From contig CM022675.1 in assembly GCA_012295275.1 (NCBI GenBank), positions 14,661,463 through 14,725,462 on the forward strand: a stretch of DNA of 64,000 bases. The letters are read 5' to 3'. The DNA is from Chrysomallon squamiferum. Taxonomy: Eukaryota > Mollusca > Gastropoda > Neomphalida > Peltospiridae. The position numbers were made by a program, and so were the translations under genes. Every line of letters begins with the position of its first letter. Positions within the stretch are counted from its first letter, which is position 1. The notes beneath the pieces were generated by a model, which saw only the letters and a list, made by a program, of their open reading frames with translations, did not search any database and had not been told where the DNA came from. Below, in pieces: positions 1 through 11,810 of the stretch.

Positions 1-224
1 AAGAATTTACATTCATTATTGCAGTGCATGTTTTTGACAAATAAAATGGTACTTTTTGGGTCATTAATTACATGAACTTCTATTACTTACAACCTTGTTT
101 GATAGATTGTTTTGATGTATTTTGCTTATTTGGATGAAAATAGATATTTTTAAAAATTCCTGTTTTGATGGTTTAAATTTGTGCTTACTTGACATACTTG
201 TATAAAAATATAATTGTTTTCAAG
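1..224 (+). other. 3' part of an HSC70 intron
   Basis: AT-rich non-coding sequence that ends in a T-rich tract and an AG acceptor at 223-224, immediately before a recognisable HSC70 exon. The upstream exons of this gene lie outside the window. Confidence 0.8.
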
Positions 225-1110
225 GTATATGAAGGTGAACGTGCTATGACCAAAGATAATAATCTTCTTGGCAAGTTTGAACTGTCTGGTATTCCACCAG
301 CACCCCGTGGTGTGCCGCAGATTGAGGTGACCTTTGACATTGATGCCAATGGTATCCTTAATGTGTCTGCATCTGACAAAAGTACTGGTAAAGAAAACAA
401 GATCACCATCACCAATGATAAAGGTAATAAAAAATTAAATTTATAATAAGTTTCGGGGTCAGTTTTGACATTAGTTCACATACTGTGTGGAACTTTTATT
501 TAATTCACCTGCAGTAAACACCTGAAGACAATTAGTTAATTTCAGCATCATTTCAAACAGACATCTGTTGGAGTGAAACTGTGTGACCTCAAAGATGACT
601 AATAAATTAAATCACCTGCTTTTATTTTTTTGTGCCTTACACTTTATATTTCAGTTCTAAATAGTATTAAAATTTGTAAATTTTGTTATATGAGTTACCT
701 TTGTAGGTCGTCTCTCCAAGGAGGAAATTGAACGCATGGTTAATGAAGCAGAAGCTTACAAGGCTGAGGATGAGAAGCAACGCGATCGAATCCAGGCAAA
801 GAATGGATTAGAGAGCTATGCCTTCAACATGAAGTCAACTGTAGAAGATGAGAAACTGAAAGACAAGATCAGCGAGGGTGACAAGAAGACGATCATTGAC
901 AAGTGTAATGAGGTCATCCAGTGGCTGGACATGAACCAGCTTGCAGAGAAAGATGAATTTGAACACAAACAGAAAGAGCTGGAAGGTGTCTGCAATCCAG
1001 TTATAACCAAATTGTACCAAGCTGCTGGTGGTGCTCCAGGAGGAATGCCAGGAGGGGTGCCTGGTGGAGGTTCTGGAAGTGGTGGTCCTACTATTGAAGA
1101 AGTTGACTAA
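225..1110 (+). CDS. HSPA8-like: HSC70 (HSP70 family chaperone), last two coding exons, 5' end outside window
   Basis: Cytosolic HSP70 chaperone that binds unfolded peptides in an ATP-driven cycle. Only the C-terminal 200 residues are here. Coding exons are 225-423 (starts [11 protein letters not shown]) and 707-1110; the intron is GT-AG and phase 1 and splits the G of NDKG-RLSKEE. The first exon holds part of the substrate-binding beta domain, and the second holds the helical lid and the GGMP-type tail. The protein ends in EEVD, the cytosolic signature bound by TPR co-chaperones. Both intron positions match the complete paralogue at 15207-19396 exactly and the first exon has the same length (199 bp). 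The tail here is seven codons shorter. The presence of introns points to the constitutive (cognate) type. An AATAAA lies about 100 bp after the stop (1212-1217). Confidence 0.95.
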
Positions 1111-3458
1111 ATTTTGATTAACTGTTCCTGATGCCATGTTGTTGCAGATATATCTTATTCAAATAGTTTGTTGTGGTTTATAATTATTTTTCTGTTTAGA
1201 AAAACAAACAAAATAAACAAAAAATCAAAACAAAAAACAAAGGTACCAAATGAATGTTACAACCAAAATTTATTTTCATTTTATTGTATTAAATTTTTTT
1301 TAAATATTATTTCAACATCTTGGAAGAATTTCTCATCTGTTTTATTTTCCATTTCTTGTTATTAACTGATATTTTATTTCTTTGTTTTAAAAAATAATTA
1401 AATTAGACAATACTTGTTCTTTTTTCTTTATTAATGAGGCTAAATATGTGGGTAGAGTATACTAAATTTAACTCCTGTGGTCTGAAATTATTTTTTCTTT
1501 CAGAGAGAAGGTTGCATCTAATTACAAAATGGAACCATGTAAATGAATTTTTAAATTTAGAAGGGTTCACAAAATAACAGCTTACATAAAATTTGAAGAG
1601 CTATATTCGGGAAACTGTTAAACATAGCATTATTCATTAACACTTCATACTGAGTTTATTGACTTATCTCTTTTACTGATAGCATGGCATCCATATTTTT
1701 TTATTTACTTTTTTTTAAATCACTTTACATTCTAAGCAAGCATCTTGTGATATTCTCAGGATGTATGAATTAATAAACTGTTTTGTGACATCTCAGTATA
1801 CTATAATGTTAACCATTACTCCTAAGTAGTGTTTTGATAATGTGATAATGGTAGTGAAATACTGCATAAAGTGTTCTCTTAACACTAAGCAACACAGCAT
1901 TATTTACCTTCCTATAGATGGAAAATGCAAAGACAAAATATTTCAAGATGCTGTATACAGTTTTAATTATGGTTAAAATGAAACTGTTCTCTTACGCAGA
2001 AGACTATTCTTGTCCAGAAAGAAACAAATTTTAAATGATTTTTTTTATATCTACCATCCCACAAGTTAACATTCATACTGCCTTGCATCTACTTGTGAAG
2101 CAAAGTGGACCTATAGTGAAAGGTCTAGTAAATGAAAATGTATTTCTACATATTAGCTGTCCACAATGATGTTCTCATTCTGTCAGCCAATTCTCTGAGT
2201 TACTTTTGCTTAATTGTAAAATAATGAGGACAAAACCTAGTTCTTTGCTCGATTAAATTGTAAGATTAATACATTTTAAAAAAATGAAGTTGAATAAAAT
2301 CTATTTTAATATTTAAACCAAATAAAAATACAGTTTATAATATCACATTTTTTGCTGCAGAAATGTTAATTTGGTGGTTACAGACAAAAGTAAATACTTC
2401 TACAGCCTAGAATCCAAATGTTTTAATTCCTATCTCCAGGAGCTGCAATGAGAAGATAAATACCCAAGAATAGTTTACATCAACACACTCTTCCTGAATA
2501 TGAATTAAAGAATTTTATCAAATCCTTTTTAACAAACAACAAACATTTTTTTAAAGCTTATTTTTACTTCAAAAAAACAAAAACATCAGTATTGCAAATG
2601 TCTAAGGCAAAGAAGTCTATTGCACAGGACAGAAAGTTCAAAAGCAAAATACTGAAAAATGGCAGAACACTAATATATACAGAGCTATCACAATTCTTAA
2701 TAAACAAAATTCTATTTCCATCAACATGGATTCAAAATCGTATTTGAAACTTAATATAGTAACTAATTTTATTACCATGAAAAAATTAAAATAATACAGT
2801 GGTTAAACAACTGAGAGAAATATTTTTAAAATTTCATTATCAAAATGGAGTTTATGTTTGACAAAATGTATAAAAATGATCTAAATGCATAAGTTTAAGA
2901 TGTGTTATATAGATGTGTACAATAAAAGTAACATCATAGTAAAAAATATGTTAAACTGATCATTTTTAGCTAAATAATTAAATAGCCTTGTTGATCTAAT
3001 TCATTTCAGATAAAACTCAAGAAAAAGATAAATGTCCGAAGCCTTTTAAATACAACTGAAATATTTTAAAACTAGAAAATACTCATTTAGTGTGCATTAT
3101 TTATAAAAATTCAAAGATTTTAGTGAACATAAGTTTTATTAAACATACAATAATAAAACAAAATGGTTTGCATAAATTTAGATTTGTTTAAATAATATTT
3201 TTTAATTTCTTCTTATTTTTTTAAAAGAATAATTTGAACAATGTATTATTTAAAATTTAAAATTAATTGATTTATTTTTAACAGACAAAAAAAATATGTA
3301 GATAACCTAAGATGTGGAAGGAAAACAAAGTATTATTTATCACTTTCTGGATTATTAATTTCATTATTTTTAAGAAATTACTGTCAGAATTCTATATTAA
3401 ACTCAAATGTTGACAAAACAAAACCCACCTAAAAGATCTTAATTTTTTTGTTAAAATG

Positions 3459-3460
<2 letters not shown>

Positions 3461-3512
<52 letters not shown>

Positions 3513-3540
3513 TAAAATGTCATATATATATATATATATA
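3461..3540. repeat. (TA)n microsatellite, two blocks
   Basis: About 44 bases of alternating TA at 3461-3503, a short T-rich spacer, then a second TA block that follows the same short lead-in, so the unit with its flank looks duplicated. Confidence 0.9.
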
Positions 3541-4711
3541 AACACTTTTTTTCATTTTTTATTATTTACTATTACTATTATTATTATATATATCATTATT
3601 TTGTTTGGTGTATTTAGTGATAACAATAACAGAGATTTTGGTGGGGGGTAAAAAGGATTTTAAAAAGGAGCATTTACTATGACTTAAACATAACTATCTA
3701 AAAACAAAAATCCATCAAAAAGAAAATATTTATATAAGCAAGCAAACATAACAACATCAAAACTGATAAATAAATAAAATGAATAAATAAATGGTGAGCA
3801 TTATAAAATACAAATAATACAATTTATCCTTTTGCATTATTATTATTTACAAAGTATGCAAATATCAAATTATGCAATATTCAAGAATATACAACAAAAT
3901 CATTTAAACAGTGTTCATTCTCTGCGGCACAAGATAAAATAATCACAACAAAATTAATGTACATTTAGCTGCATACCTCCTAGTACTTTTGAACAGATGT
4001 AATGGGTCTTTTGTTTATGTGTGAATATCTAAACACTAGATATTTATCCACACTTTCATTACTAGGTTTGTTATTTAGTTAAATTTTTAAATAAGTTAAA
4101 TACAATTTTATTTTGTGTGTATATGTATGTATGGTTCTCCCCTTCTGCATGTGAATATGTGTAACTATGTATGTAATTGTTTTCAGCTAAATATTTAAAT
4201 TTATTTGATATACATCCCATAACTTTCTCTACCAAACTTAAACTTTTGGATTATATATGATCAGTAATCATCCCTTTAAATTAGCTACTCATTACTGTCA
4301 CTGGTTTTTTTTTTTAATACACATATACTACAGTTCCCTAGCAACCAGTTTTGGTGATCAGCAGTTTGTCTGCTTAAAGTAAAACATAACCTTGCTCTCA
4401 TTCTTTATAGTGAAATAATATATTTTGGTATATCACAACTGATTTATTTTTGCATAATTATAAAATATTATGCTTAAGTTAACTACTAATTTAAAATAAA
4501 AATTGTAAATAAAATGTAAATGTCAATAAATTAAAATGTACAAAAATTACAGTCCAGTATATTAAATTATAATATTGAAAACAAAATAAATAAATAAATT
4601 AAATAGAAAATATGAATGCTGCATTTCCAGAGTATAATGAAAACTGAATAAAAAATTGTAAAATAGAAAATCTTAAACTAAACTAATGCAGTTTACTGGA
4701 ATCAGTCAGAA

Positions 4712-4750
4712 AAAAAAAAAAAAAAAATCACACACACACACACACACACA
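4712..4750. repeat. poly-A followed by (CA)n
   Basis: A run of As directly followed by about ten CA units. Confidence 0.85.
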
Positions 4751-6176
4751 TTTAATTAAGATATTTTTTAAAATGCAAAAACCTATTATTGCTAGGTGGA
4801 TATGTTTTTTATAGTAATATTATGTAATTATTTTATAATATAGAAAACACAATTTAAAAAATAAATAACATTAAACTATTTACAAACAACACCATGACAC
4901 AAAATAAACTAGTAAAAATAAAATGGGTAGAAATATTTCTGTAAAAAATAACCTAAAGTGAATGAATGAATAGTGGTTTAAACTTTTAATATCTCAACAA
5001 ACATGCAACTATATAGCAGATGCTGCAAGTCACAACAAACCATAAATATTAAACCATAGAAAATATTAACTGTTTGTTTTAGATTTAGACTCATAAACAA
5101 AAACAATTGTTATAAAAATTTAAAATTTAAATTAAATAAAGGTGAAAAACAATTTTAAAAAAAAAATTAAATTTTAAATTAAATAAAGGTGAAGTTTAGT
5201 TTTACAATGTAACCAATGACCAGAGAACCATTAACTAAGTAAGTAAACACAGGTTACATGAAAGTTGATGTAAATACAGAACTGTCTAAAAACTAATACA
5301 CTTTTTAATTAGTTCATTAAATCAATATGTAGAAAATGGTGCTATTTTTAATTTTAAATAATAAGTAAGGTTCTACCTGCAATGCATGGCCAAAACTAGA
5401 CTATTTTTCAAAAGATGCAAAATCCTCAATTCTTGCTATATTTTATATTTTATAGTTTTCAAATAAAACCTTTGTATATAATAAAAAAAAAAAATCAATA
5501 AAAAAAGAGGTCAGTTTCAGTATATGAATTTGGCTTGTTTGCCTCAATGTATAATTTTTATAATAAATATAATTCTAACTTTCTGTGAATAAAAACGGTA
5601 TGTTATATCTCTGTGAGTCTAAAATTTTAATAATTTGGAAAAAATTCAAAAGAATGAAATTTGTTCCTCTAAAAATATACATATATTTTTTTATTATTAA
5701 TATTTAAACTTATTATTTTATCAACAGATATTGTCTTCATTTTTCCCTTTAGAAGCATTAATGCAGAATTTCCTACCTCTAAATGGAAGAGAAATGTTTT
5801 CTATGGAGGAACAAATATTATGATTCATAATATATATGCAAGACCATGTCACATATATGAAATTCTGACAGAATTTTATAGAAAGAGCCATATTAAACTA
5901 TTATAGCTTAAGAACTTTTTGTTAGTTTTGTATATTTTGTATGCTTTTAAAGAAAAAAGAAAATATATATTACAAAGCTGTGAAAAACAAAACAACATGA
6001 AAGTATACAACTAATTTTGATTGGTATGGTCAGAAATAAGAAAGACAATGTTATTTTACAAGAATCAGCAATTAACTATAGCATTAGTTTTAAGTGCATT
6101 GATTCTAATGAAATCTGTAAAGCAAAAAAACACTCTATTATCTAAGAAATGGAGCAGAATTAAACAAGACATAATA

Positions 6177-6178
<2 letters not shown>

Positions 6179-6231
<53 letters not shown>

Positions 6232-6234
6232 AAA

Positions 6235-6292
<58 letters not shown>
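6179..6292. repeat. poly-A tract (about 50) followed by (AAT)n
   Basis: About 50 consecutive As followed by roughly 20 AAT units. It could be the tail of an old retroposed element, but no body is recognisable upstream. Confidence 0.9.
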
Positions 6293-7850
6293 TAATATTA
6301 TTTGTTATTTCGATTTAATCCACCTGACTATAAGCTAATACTGAGTTGGTTAGGAAGCAATTCAAATGATTAATGTAATCAGTCATTCATGTTATACACA
6401 GTACGTCCATAATAATAATAATAACAGCAATAAATAAATAAATTAAAAGAGATTCCTTTTTGTCTGATTGAGTAAATTAGAAATATTATTATTATTATAT
6501 CAGTAGTAGTATATGAGTAAGAAATAAAAAAATAAATATCAACTCATTCTTAAAATGTAGTTTCAGCAAATACATAATTTTAACTTGTAATTGTTTTGTA
6601 AGGAAGTATAATTAATATGTACCTGTTTACATATAAATACTGAAAATATTTGTCTGACTTCGTCTTCTATCAAATCCATGTAACAACATTTTCATATTTT
6701 ATTGTAATTTAACAGTTTTAGTGGTGGTGTCATAAATGATTACAAAAAGATGCAATGTAAAAAGATGAATACAGATAGAGATTTTGCCATGGTAACTATT
6801 ATGCTAACATAAACACTACATGTGTTAATATGTAAGAAATACTGACAGACTGTTAAATGCTATTCTCAGAATAATGCCTATAATTACAGAATGTCTAAAA
6901 ATTTCTCCAACAAAGTTTCTATTATTGCTTTCTCATAATTTCTTTGGTTTGTAAAATGTCAACAGTAAAAAATAAAAAATAAAATAAAAGAATAATAATA
7001 ATATATCTGAAAACTTTGTTGTTTCTCAATAAATACCATTAAAATTTATATTATTTAAAAAAGAGGGGGTTTTTTTACAATTCTATCCATAAGAGATGAA
7101 ACACCATTTGTAATAACTGATACATACTAACAGAATTCATAAAGATTTGACTCTTGTTTTGTGATAATTCACCAAAATAACTATATTTAAAAAAAAGAAA
7201 GATTAAAAACTTCAAAAAAAAAAAAAAAAAAAAAAAAAAATTACATTAAAATTTCAATATGATACGGTAAGTATTTTTAATACTAACAATAAAAGATGTT
7301 CAATAAATTACTTTAAAAAAAGTAATTCACATTTTACATTCTCACTCACTAAACATATGCCATTGTGTGATACCAGTTTTCTCATTTAACAAACAATTTG
7401 TTTAAAACTCCATGATTTAAAATAAATAAATAAATAAATAAAAGTACTAAAAATATACAACTATTTTAAAACCATTCACACCCGAACTTTCTCTGCAACT
7501 TTTCTTTTAATTCATAAAATGATTTTATCACACCAAACAAAATGGCAATCCTATAGAAAGGGTAATTATCTTTAAACTTTCACATAGCAATTATTCCAAA
7601 AAAATAATAATAAAAAAATGAAATGATTTATTCTGCATGGAATCAGTAATTATTTTAAAATTTCACACCCTAGAGAAATGCCCCAAAAGTTGTTCAAACT
7701 TAATGGAATTGACAATTTAAGTTTTTATATTACTTATTGAAAATGTCAATAAAAAAATGTAATTGGTCAGTTGTGACACAATATAAATGGGAGCTTAATT
7801 TAGTTAACATGCCCAGTGGAACTTGAAACCATTTTACCAATGACAACACA

Positions 7851-9140
7851 TTACAAGCGTGTTACAATTTCATGTGTGTTGAACATTTCACCTCGACACA
7901 CAGGCTTTTCCTGAAACTGCAGATACTCCAAGAGTTTATTTGGAAGTGGCAACTTTACAAACTCATCCATTTTCACAAGCTGGAGGAGGGTTCTTCGACA
8001 CAAACTCTGCAAGCTCTGCATCACAGTTGGAAGCTTGTAGACAAAAACTTTACGCTTGTAGCTTGAGTTCTTCATCACAGCAATACATGTTTCACTTGGG
8101 GCAAAACGTGGAAACACCTGAAGGTTAACAACCTCTGAAACTGGCCAATAACATCCACGCACATCTACTTTCATCACAATCTCCAGCTTGGGGAAACTCA
8201 AAACTACGATGAAGTTTGTTGCAAATTCTCGGCTGTGAATTGGATGAATACATCGAACTGCCAAAAAATCTCCCAGTGGACTTGAACGAATTTGTTGTAT
8301 GTTTGCTGCCAAGTTCAGATTAGAAACTTGTCTGACAATTGACCAGTCAGTGAGACTTCGAATTTCAACATCAGTATTGGAAGCAACAATAACCAGGTCA
8401 TCTCCCAGCTGCTTGTTGAAAGTGATTGCAAATGTCCGCAACATTGGTGGGACAATCTCAACAGAGATATTTGAAAATTCTGAAGGAAAAATTGTCAGAT
8501 TCTGAATAATATAGTTATCAGGTAAAACCATGATGCGTGTTAAATGATCAGGTCGCAGGCAGATTCTAGACTTATTGGGTGAAATGTAGCATTCATACCA
8601 TCTCCTTGTATGATACATAATAAGAAAATGTCCCACACAAGTACTATGAAGCAGATCAAGAATGTAAAATTTAGCAATAGAATAATGTCTGTCACAGTTA
8701 ATCTGCACAACAGCTATTCCATCCCGGTAACCAACCACATTACACTCCTTTCGTGTTCTGTTATGGTGAACCTGTTGTAACCAGTTTGGATCATCAAAAT
8801 CTGGAACGGGAACTTTGGGAACTTTAAACATTTCAATCCATGATGATATTTTCTCTGTTATGACTAACTCAGAGTTAGATTTCATAGACACAGAAAAGAA
8901 TCGACCTTCAAGTGTGTCAGGTTTGACTAAAATTCCTGTCCGTCTGTATGTCTCACGTGATGCTGTATAGTTGACTTTGTCTGTAAATCCACAAACATTC
9001 CGTTTGCTGCGCACCCACTTACTATAAGAACAGGAGTACAGAAGCTGACCTGGTGTTGCTAACAAGAGATGGTCATAAAATTGCTGACAAGTTTTATCTT
9101 CAGTTTTATCCTTCATACGACTGCCCCCAATGTTACCCAT
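7851..9140 (-). CDS. Single-exon SOCS-box protein, candidate Cullin-5 E3 ligase receptor
   Basis: A 429-residue protein with a clear C-terminal SOCS box. The BC-box, which binds Elongin B/C, starts near residue 376 (SLQSLCRRTLL), and the Cul5 box is LPLP at 397-400, followed by NKLLEYL. This predicts a substrate-recognition subunit of an Elongin-Cullin5-RING ubiquitin ligase. The first about 365 residues show no SH2, ankyrin or SPRY domain. They contain short beta-strand-like segments (for example residues around DVEIRSLTDWSIVRQV and FIVVLSFPKLEIVMKVD) that could form a degenerate beta-propeller; this is inference. The whole coding sequence is one exon. On the minus strand an AG acceptor (TTTACATTTCAG) lies 14 bases upstream of the ATG, so a separate non-coding 5' exon is likely. 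The neighbouring COA3-like gene is divergent. I do not recognise the exact orthologue. Confidence 0.85.
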   Translation of the reverse strand: MGNIGGSRMKDKTEDKTCQQFYDHLLLATPGQLLYSCSYSKWVRSKRNVCGFTDKVNYTASRETYRRTGILVKPDTLEGRFFSVSMKSNSELVITEKISSWIEMFKVPKVPVPDFDDPNWLQQVHHNRTRKECNVVGYRDGIAVVQINCDRHYSIAKFYILDLLHSTCVGHFLIMYHTRRWYECYISPNKSRICLRPDHLTRIMVLPDNYIIQNLTIFPSEFSNISVEIVPPMLRTFAITFNKQLGDDLVIVASNTDVEIRSLTDWSIVRQVSNLNLAANIQQIRSSPLGDFLAVRCIHPIHSREFATNFIVVLSFPKLEIVMKVDVRGCYWPVSEVVNLQVFPRFAPSETCIAVMKNSSYKRKVFVYKLPTVMQSLQSLCRRTLLQLVKMDEFVKLPLPNKLLEYLQFQEKPVCRGEMFNTHEIVTRL

Positions 9141-9299
9141 GTTAGCCTTCAGTTCTGAAATGTAAACAATTAAATAAGAAATGGTTTACTGTGTATATAT
9201 ATATAGTATTTAATTTTAAATATTTAGTTTTTATGAATAATTTAATAAAGCTAATGAAATTAAACATTAGTAGTCTCTACGTCAAACAAAGTTATTGGA

Positions 9300-9301
<2 letters not shown>

Positions 9302-9355
<54 letters not shown>
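9302..9355. repeat. (TTA)n microsatellite
   Basis: About 18 perfect TTA/ATT units. Confidence 0.95.
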
Positions 9356-9356
<1 letters not shown>

Positions 9357-9477
9357 AATTTATTTGTTTTGTGTGTGTTTGTGTGTGTGTGTTATTTGTT
9401 GTATATATAACATTAAAATCAACTGAATACAAATTTAATTAGCAAATCAGAAGTACGTGACAGCTTAATTTGTAATA

Positions 9478-9480
<3 letters not shown>

Positions 9481-9516
<36 letters not shown>
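9481..9516. repeat. (AAAT)n microsatellite
   Basis: About nine tetranucleotide units of AAAT followed by a poly-T/poly-A stretch. Confidence 0.9.
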
Positions 9517-9519
<3 letters not shown>

Positions 9520-10277
9520 TTTTTAAAAAGGACATCTGGACAAACGTGAAAGGCAGTACTGTTGTCTCTAAAATAATACAATTTTGCCCAAGACGAAGTT
9601 CTTTGTTTCGTATAAATTCAAAGGCATGATCGTGATGATATATAATATATTATATACCTTATCAATCTATTTGATGAAATATATGTTTGTTGAATCACTA
9701 AAATTTTAATCAGCTTCATATGCCTGCAAGCTGAACCATTTAAATAACTTACTTTATTAAATAAATAAATAATAATAAAAAAAAAAATATCGAAGGCTTC
9801 TGGGGGCAGCTTTTCGAAAACTTCCAAGAACGATAAATCGAAAGGTGCTTTAAAATGTAAACAGGAAATTGATTTCTTGTGTAATAATTCTATCGTTCTT
9901 CAGAAGCACCTATGATAAACGAAAATAATGCAGACTTTCACTGTTTGAGTCATTGATATCATCTTAAAGCAGTTATATTAAAATAAACCATTTTTGCAAA
10001 AGATGTAATTTCTAAAATGACATAGTTCAGTAGCAACTGTTTAGCCAATGATGAATGCATCAAAAAATCATATAGCCAATTTGAAATTAAAAATACTAGT
10101 AAAGAGAATTTAAGATTTATCATAAGAAAAGCTTCTCTTTTTTTAATTAATATTTTAATCACTAGATTAATATAGGGCATAGAAAGCGTACCAGATTTAA
10201 AAGAGGAGCATGAGTAAAAATCGGATAATATATAAAAAAGTTTAATTCGTTCTGTTCGCCTAAAAAGCTGTTATTTC

Positions 10278-10284
10278 TTTTTTT

Positions 10285-10323
<39 letters not shown>
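10278..10323. repeat. poly-T tract
   Basis: Uninterrupted or nearly uninterrupted run of Ts; possibly a reverse-oriented retroposon tail. Confidence 0.9.
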
Positions 10324-10324
<1 letters not shown>

Positions 10325-10663
10325 AAATATATTTTTATTACTTCCTGATATTAAACAGGTTGTTCGGAATTGTTTATTAGCACGATTATTAATGTAGAAC
10401 AGTAAAATCATCAAAAATGAATAACTGGTAATAAACTTGGTATTGACCAGCATTCTTAAATTATAATTATTTTACTTTCAAACAATAATTAGGTTTATTA
10501 TCACTAAATTAACTGCAATAATTATTTATTTCTGGGGGGGGGACAGGTGTGATATATTGTTTTTCATTGCAACAAATTATTCAGACTTGATTTTGAATGA
10601 CCTCTGAGACAGAGAGCGGTTCCCAATAACATCAGAAGGAAATTACCCACAGAAGAGGCAAAA

Positions 10664-11810
10664 ATGGCTGACGCAAACAGAATGGAGAAGGTTGACATGA
10701 CAAAAGAATTTAACAAACTTGCCGAATCTGACAAGCATTATATTCGGAAGTTGGAAAGTATGAATCTGGACAGAGCTAAAGAATTGCGTGGACTGAGGAA
10801 CAGGAACCGATACACGGGCGTCATTCTCGCAATTGGTGTTTTGTCGATTTGTATCCTTGAAGTGAAAGTTGACTGCGTAAAACGTGCCTTCTATAACGAT
10901 AAACACGAAGAGTTATTCCCCTTACAGATTTCTGTAATAGGTCTCGGTATCTGATGAAATGTGAAGTGTATTGAGATAACCAAATAATTATTATTTTATA
11001 CGTTTATAAAAATTTTTTTTTTAAATAAAGCACATATAATTATAATAACATTTGAAATATTTGTTTATTTAAATGTTTTCCGTTAAGATGAGCACGGATA
11101 AAAAAATATATATTTATGTTCATTAGACCGTTTCGGCGTTTGTTGTTGACGAGTATTTTATTTTTCAAAATGATTCATCCTCAGAAAAACAAAACAAAAT
11201 AATAAAATATAAAACTAATTGACTTTTCTCAGAATGTATTAATCCTCTTTTCTCGCGCCCTTTTTCTCCCACTATAAATTATAATTCTTACGAAAATTGT
11301 GTGTTTTTTCTTCTAGAATGTACTATTCTTTCACGACTGTTATTGTACAAAACTGAATATATTCAACCGAAATGTATTACTGTTATAATATTAAATTTGG
11401 AATGTTGTCTTAAGAAGAAAAAACAAAATTGTTAATAAATACCATTATTCTTCGTAATCTTACAATTTTTGTTTGTTAAATAAAATATTAGTGTGCTTTG
11501 TATATATTCACTTTGTATTAAAAGTAATTTCTAGTTCATTTTAATTTGCTTTTAGTCAGTCATATATTAATCGTTAATATTCACACTTAGGCCTGAACTT
11601 AATGTTAGTATTTTAAATTAGAAAAGGTAATAATAATAATAATAAATAAATAAATAAATTTGTGTTTGATATCAGTTAGCAATTTATAAGGTATTCTATA
11701 AAATATATTTTCCTTGACCAGTGCAAGACAGCTATTCCATGCTTGCTGTTAAGCAGGAGAAGTTCTTGGATGACTGGGACACAGTCCCTGACCAACCACA
11801 GCAGTCGTGA
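10664..11810 (+). CDS. COA3-like: COA3/CCDC56-like cytochrome c oxidase assembly factor, two exons
   Basis: Small single-pass inner-mitochondrial-membrane protein; the family is an early assembly factor for COX1 and complex IV. Exon 1 runs from ATG 10664 (good context, AAAATGG) to about 10850. It encodes a charged helical N-terminus with the basic LRGLRNRNRYTG motif just before a hydrophobic segment (VILAIGVLSI). Exon 2, 11722-11810, follows a pyrimidine-rich AG acceptor and encodes YSMLAVKQEKFLDDWD, the family's most conserved C-terminal motif, then TGA. The chosen donor (GTATCC after 10850) gives 276 bp, 91 residues, in frame. Reading through the donor instead gives a 96-residue ORF without the conserved C-terminus, so I reject that version. 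The exact donor is the least certain point. Head-to-head neighbour of the SOCS-box gene. Confidence 0.82.

Larger units (their letters stand above)
1111..7850. other. 3' UTR and long AT-rich intergenic stretch
   Basis: After the HSC70 stop there is a presumptive 3' UTR, followed by about 6 kb of very AT-rich DNA with no supported exon. It contains (TA)n at 3461-3540, poly-A plus (CA)n at about 4712-4750, a long poly-A and (AAT)n block at 6179-6292 and poly-A at 7215-7240. The short open frames here are low-complexity by-products of these repeats. Confidence 0.7.
9141..10663. other. Divergent intergenic region between SOCS-box and COA3-like genes
   Basis: Contains (TTA)n at 9302-9355, a TG-rich run near 9371-9391, (AAAT)n at 9481-9516 and a poly-T of about 45 at 10278-10323. 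It must hold the promoters of both flanking genes and the 5' non-coding exon of the SOCS-box gene, but I cannot place a TATA box or transcription start with confidence. Confidence 0.6.

Noticed and set aside
815-1137. Open frames antisense to the HSC70 last exon (and the equivalents at 15247-15522 and 17240-17602)
   Set aside because: They are mirror frames of well-supported HSC70 exons, with no independent motif.
3448-3651. Frame rich in alternating Ile-Tyr
   Set aside because: Generated entirely by the (TA)n microsatellite.
6021-6239. Frame ending in poly-lysine
   Set aside because: Its end is the poly-A tract; no protein family signal before it.
10851-10954. Unspliced 3' part of the COA3-like first exon as coding
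   Set aside because: It lacks the conserved family C-terminus, which is present in frame after splicing to 11722.
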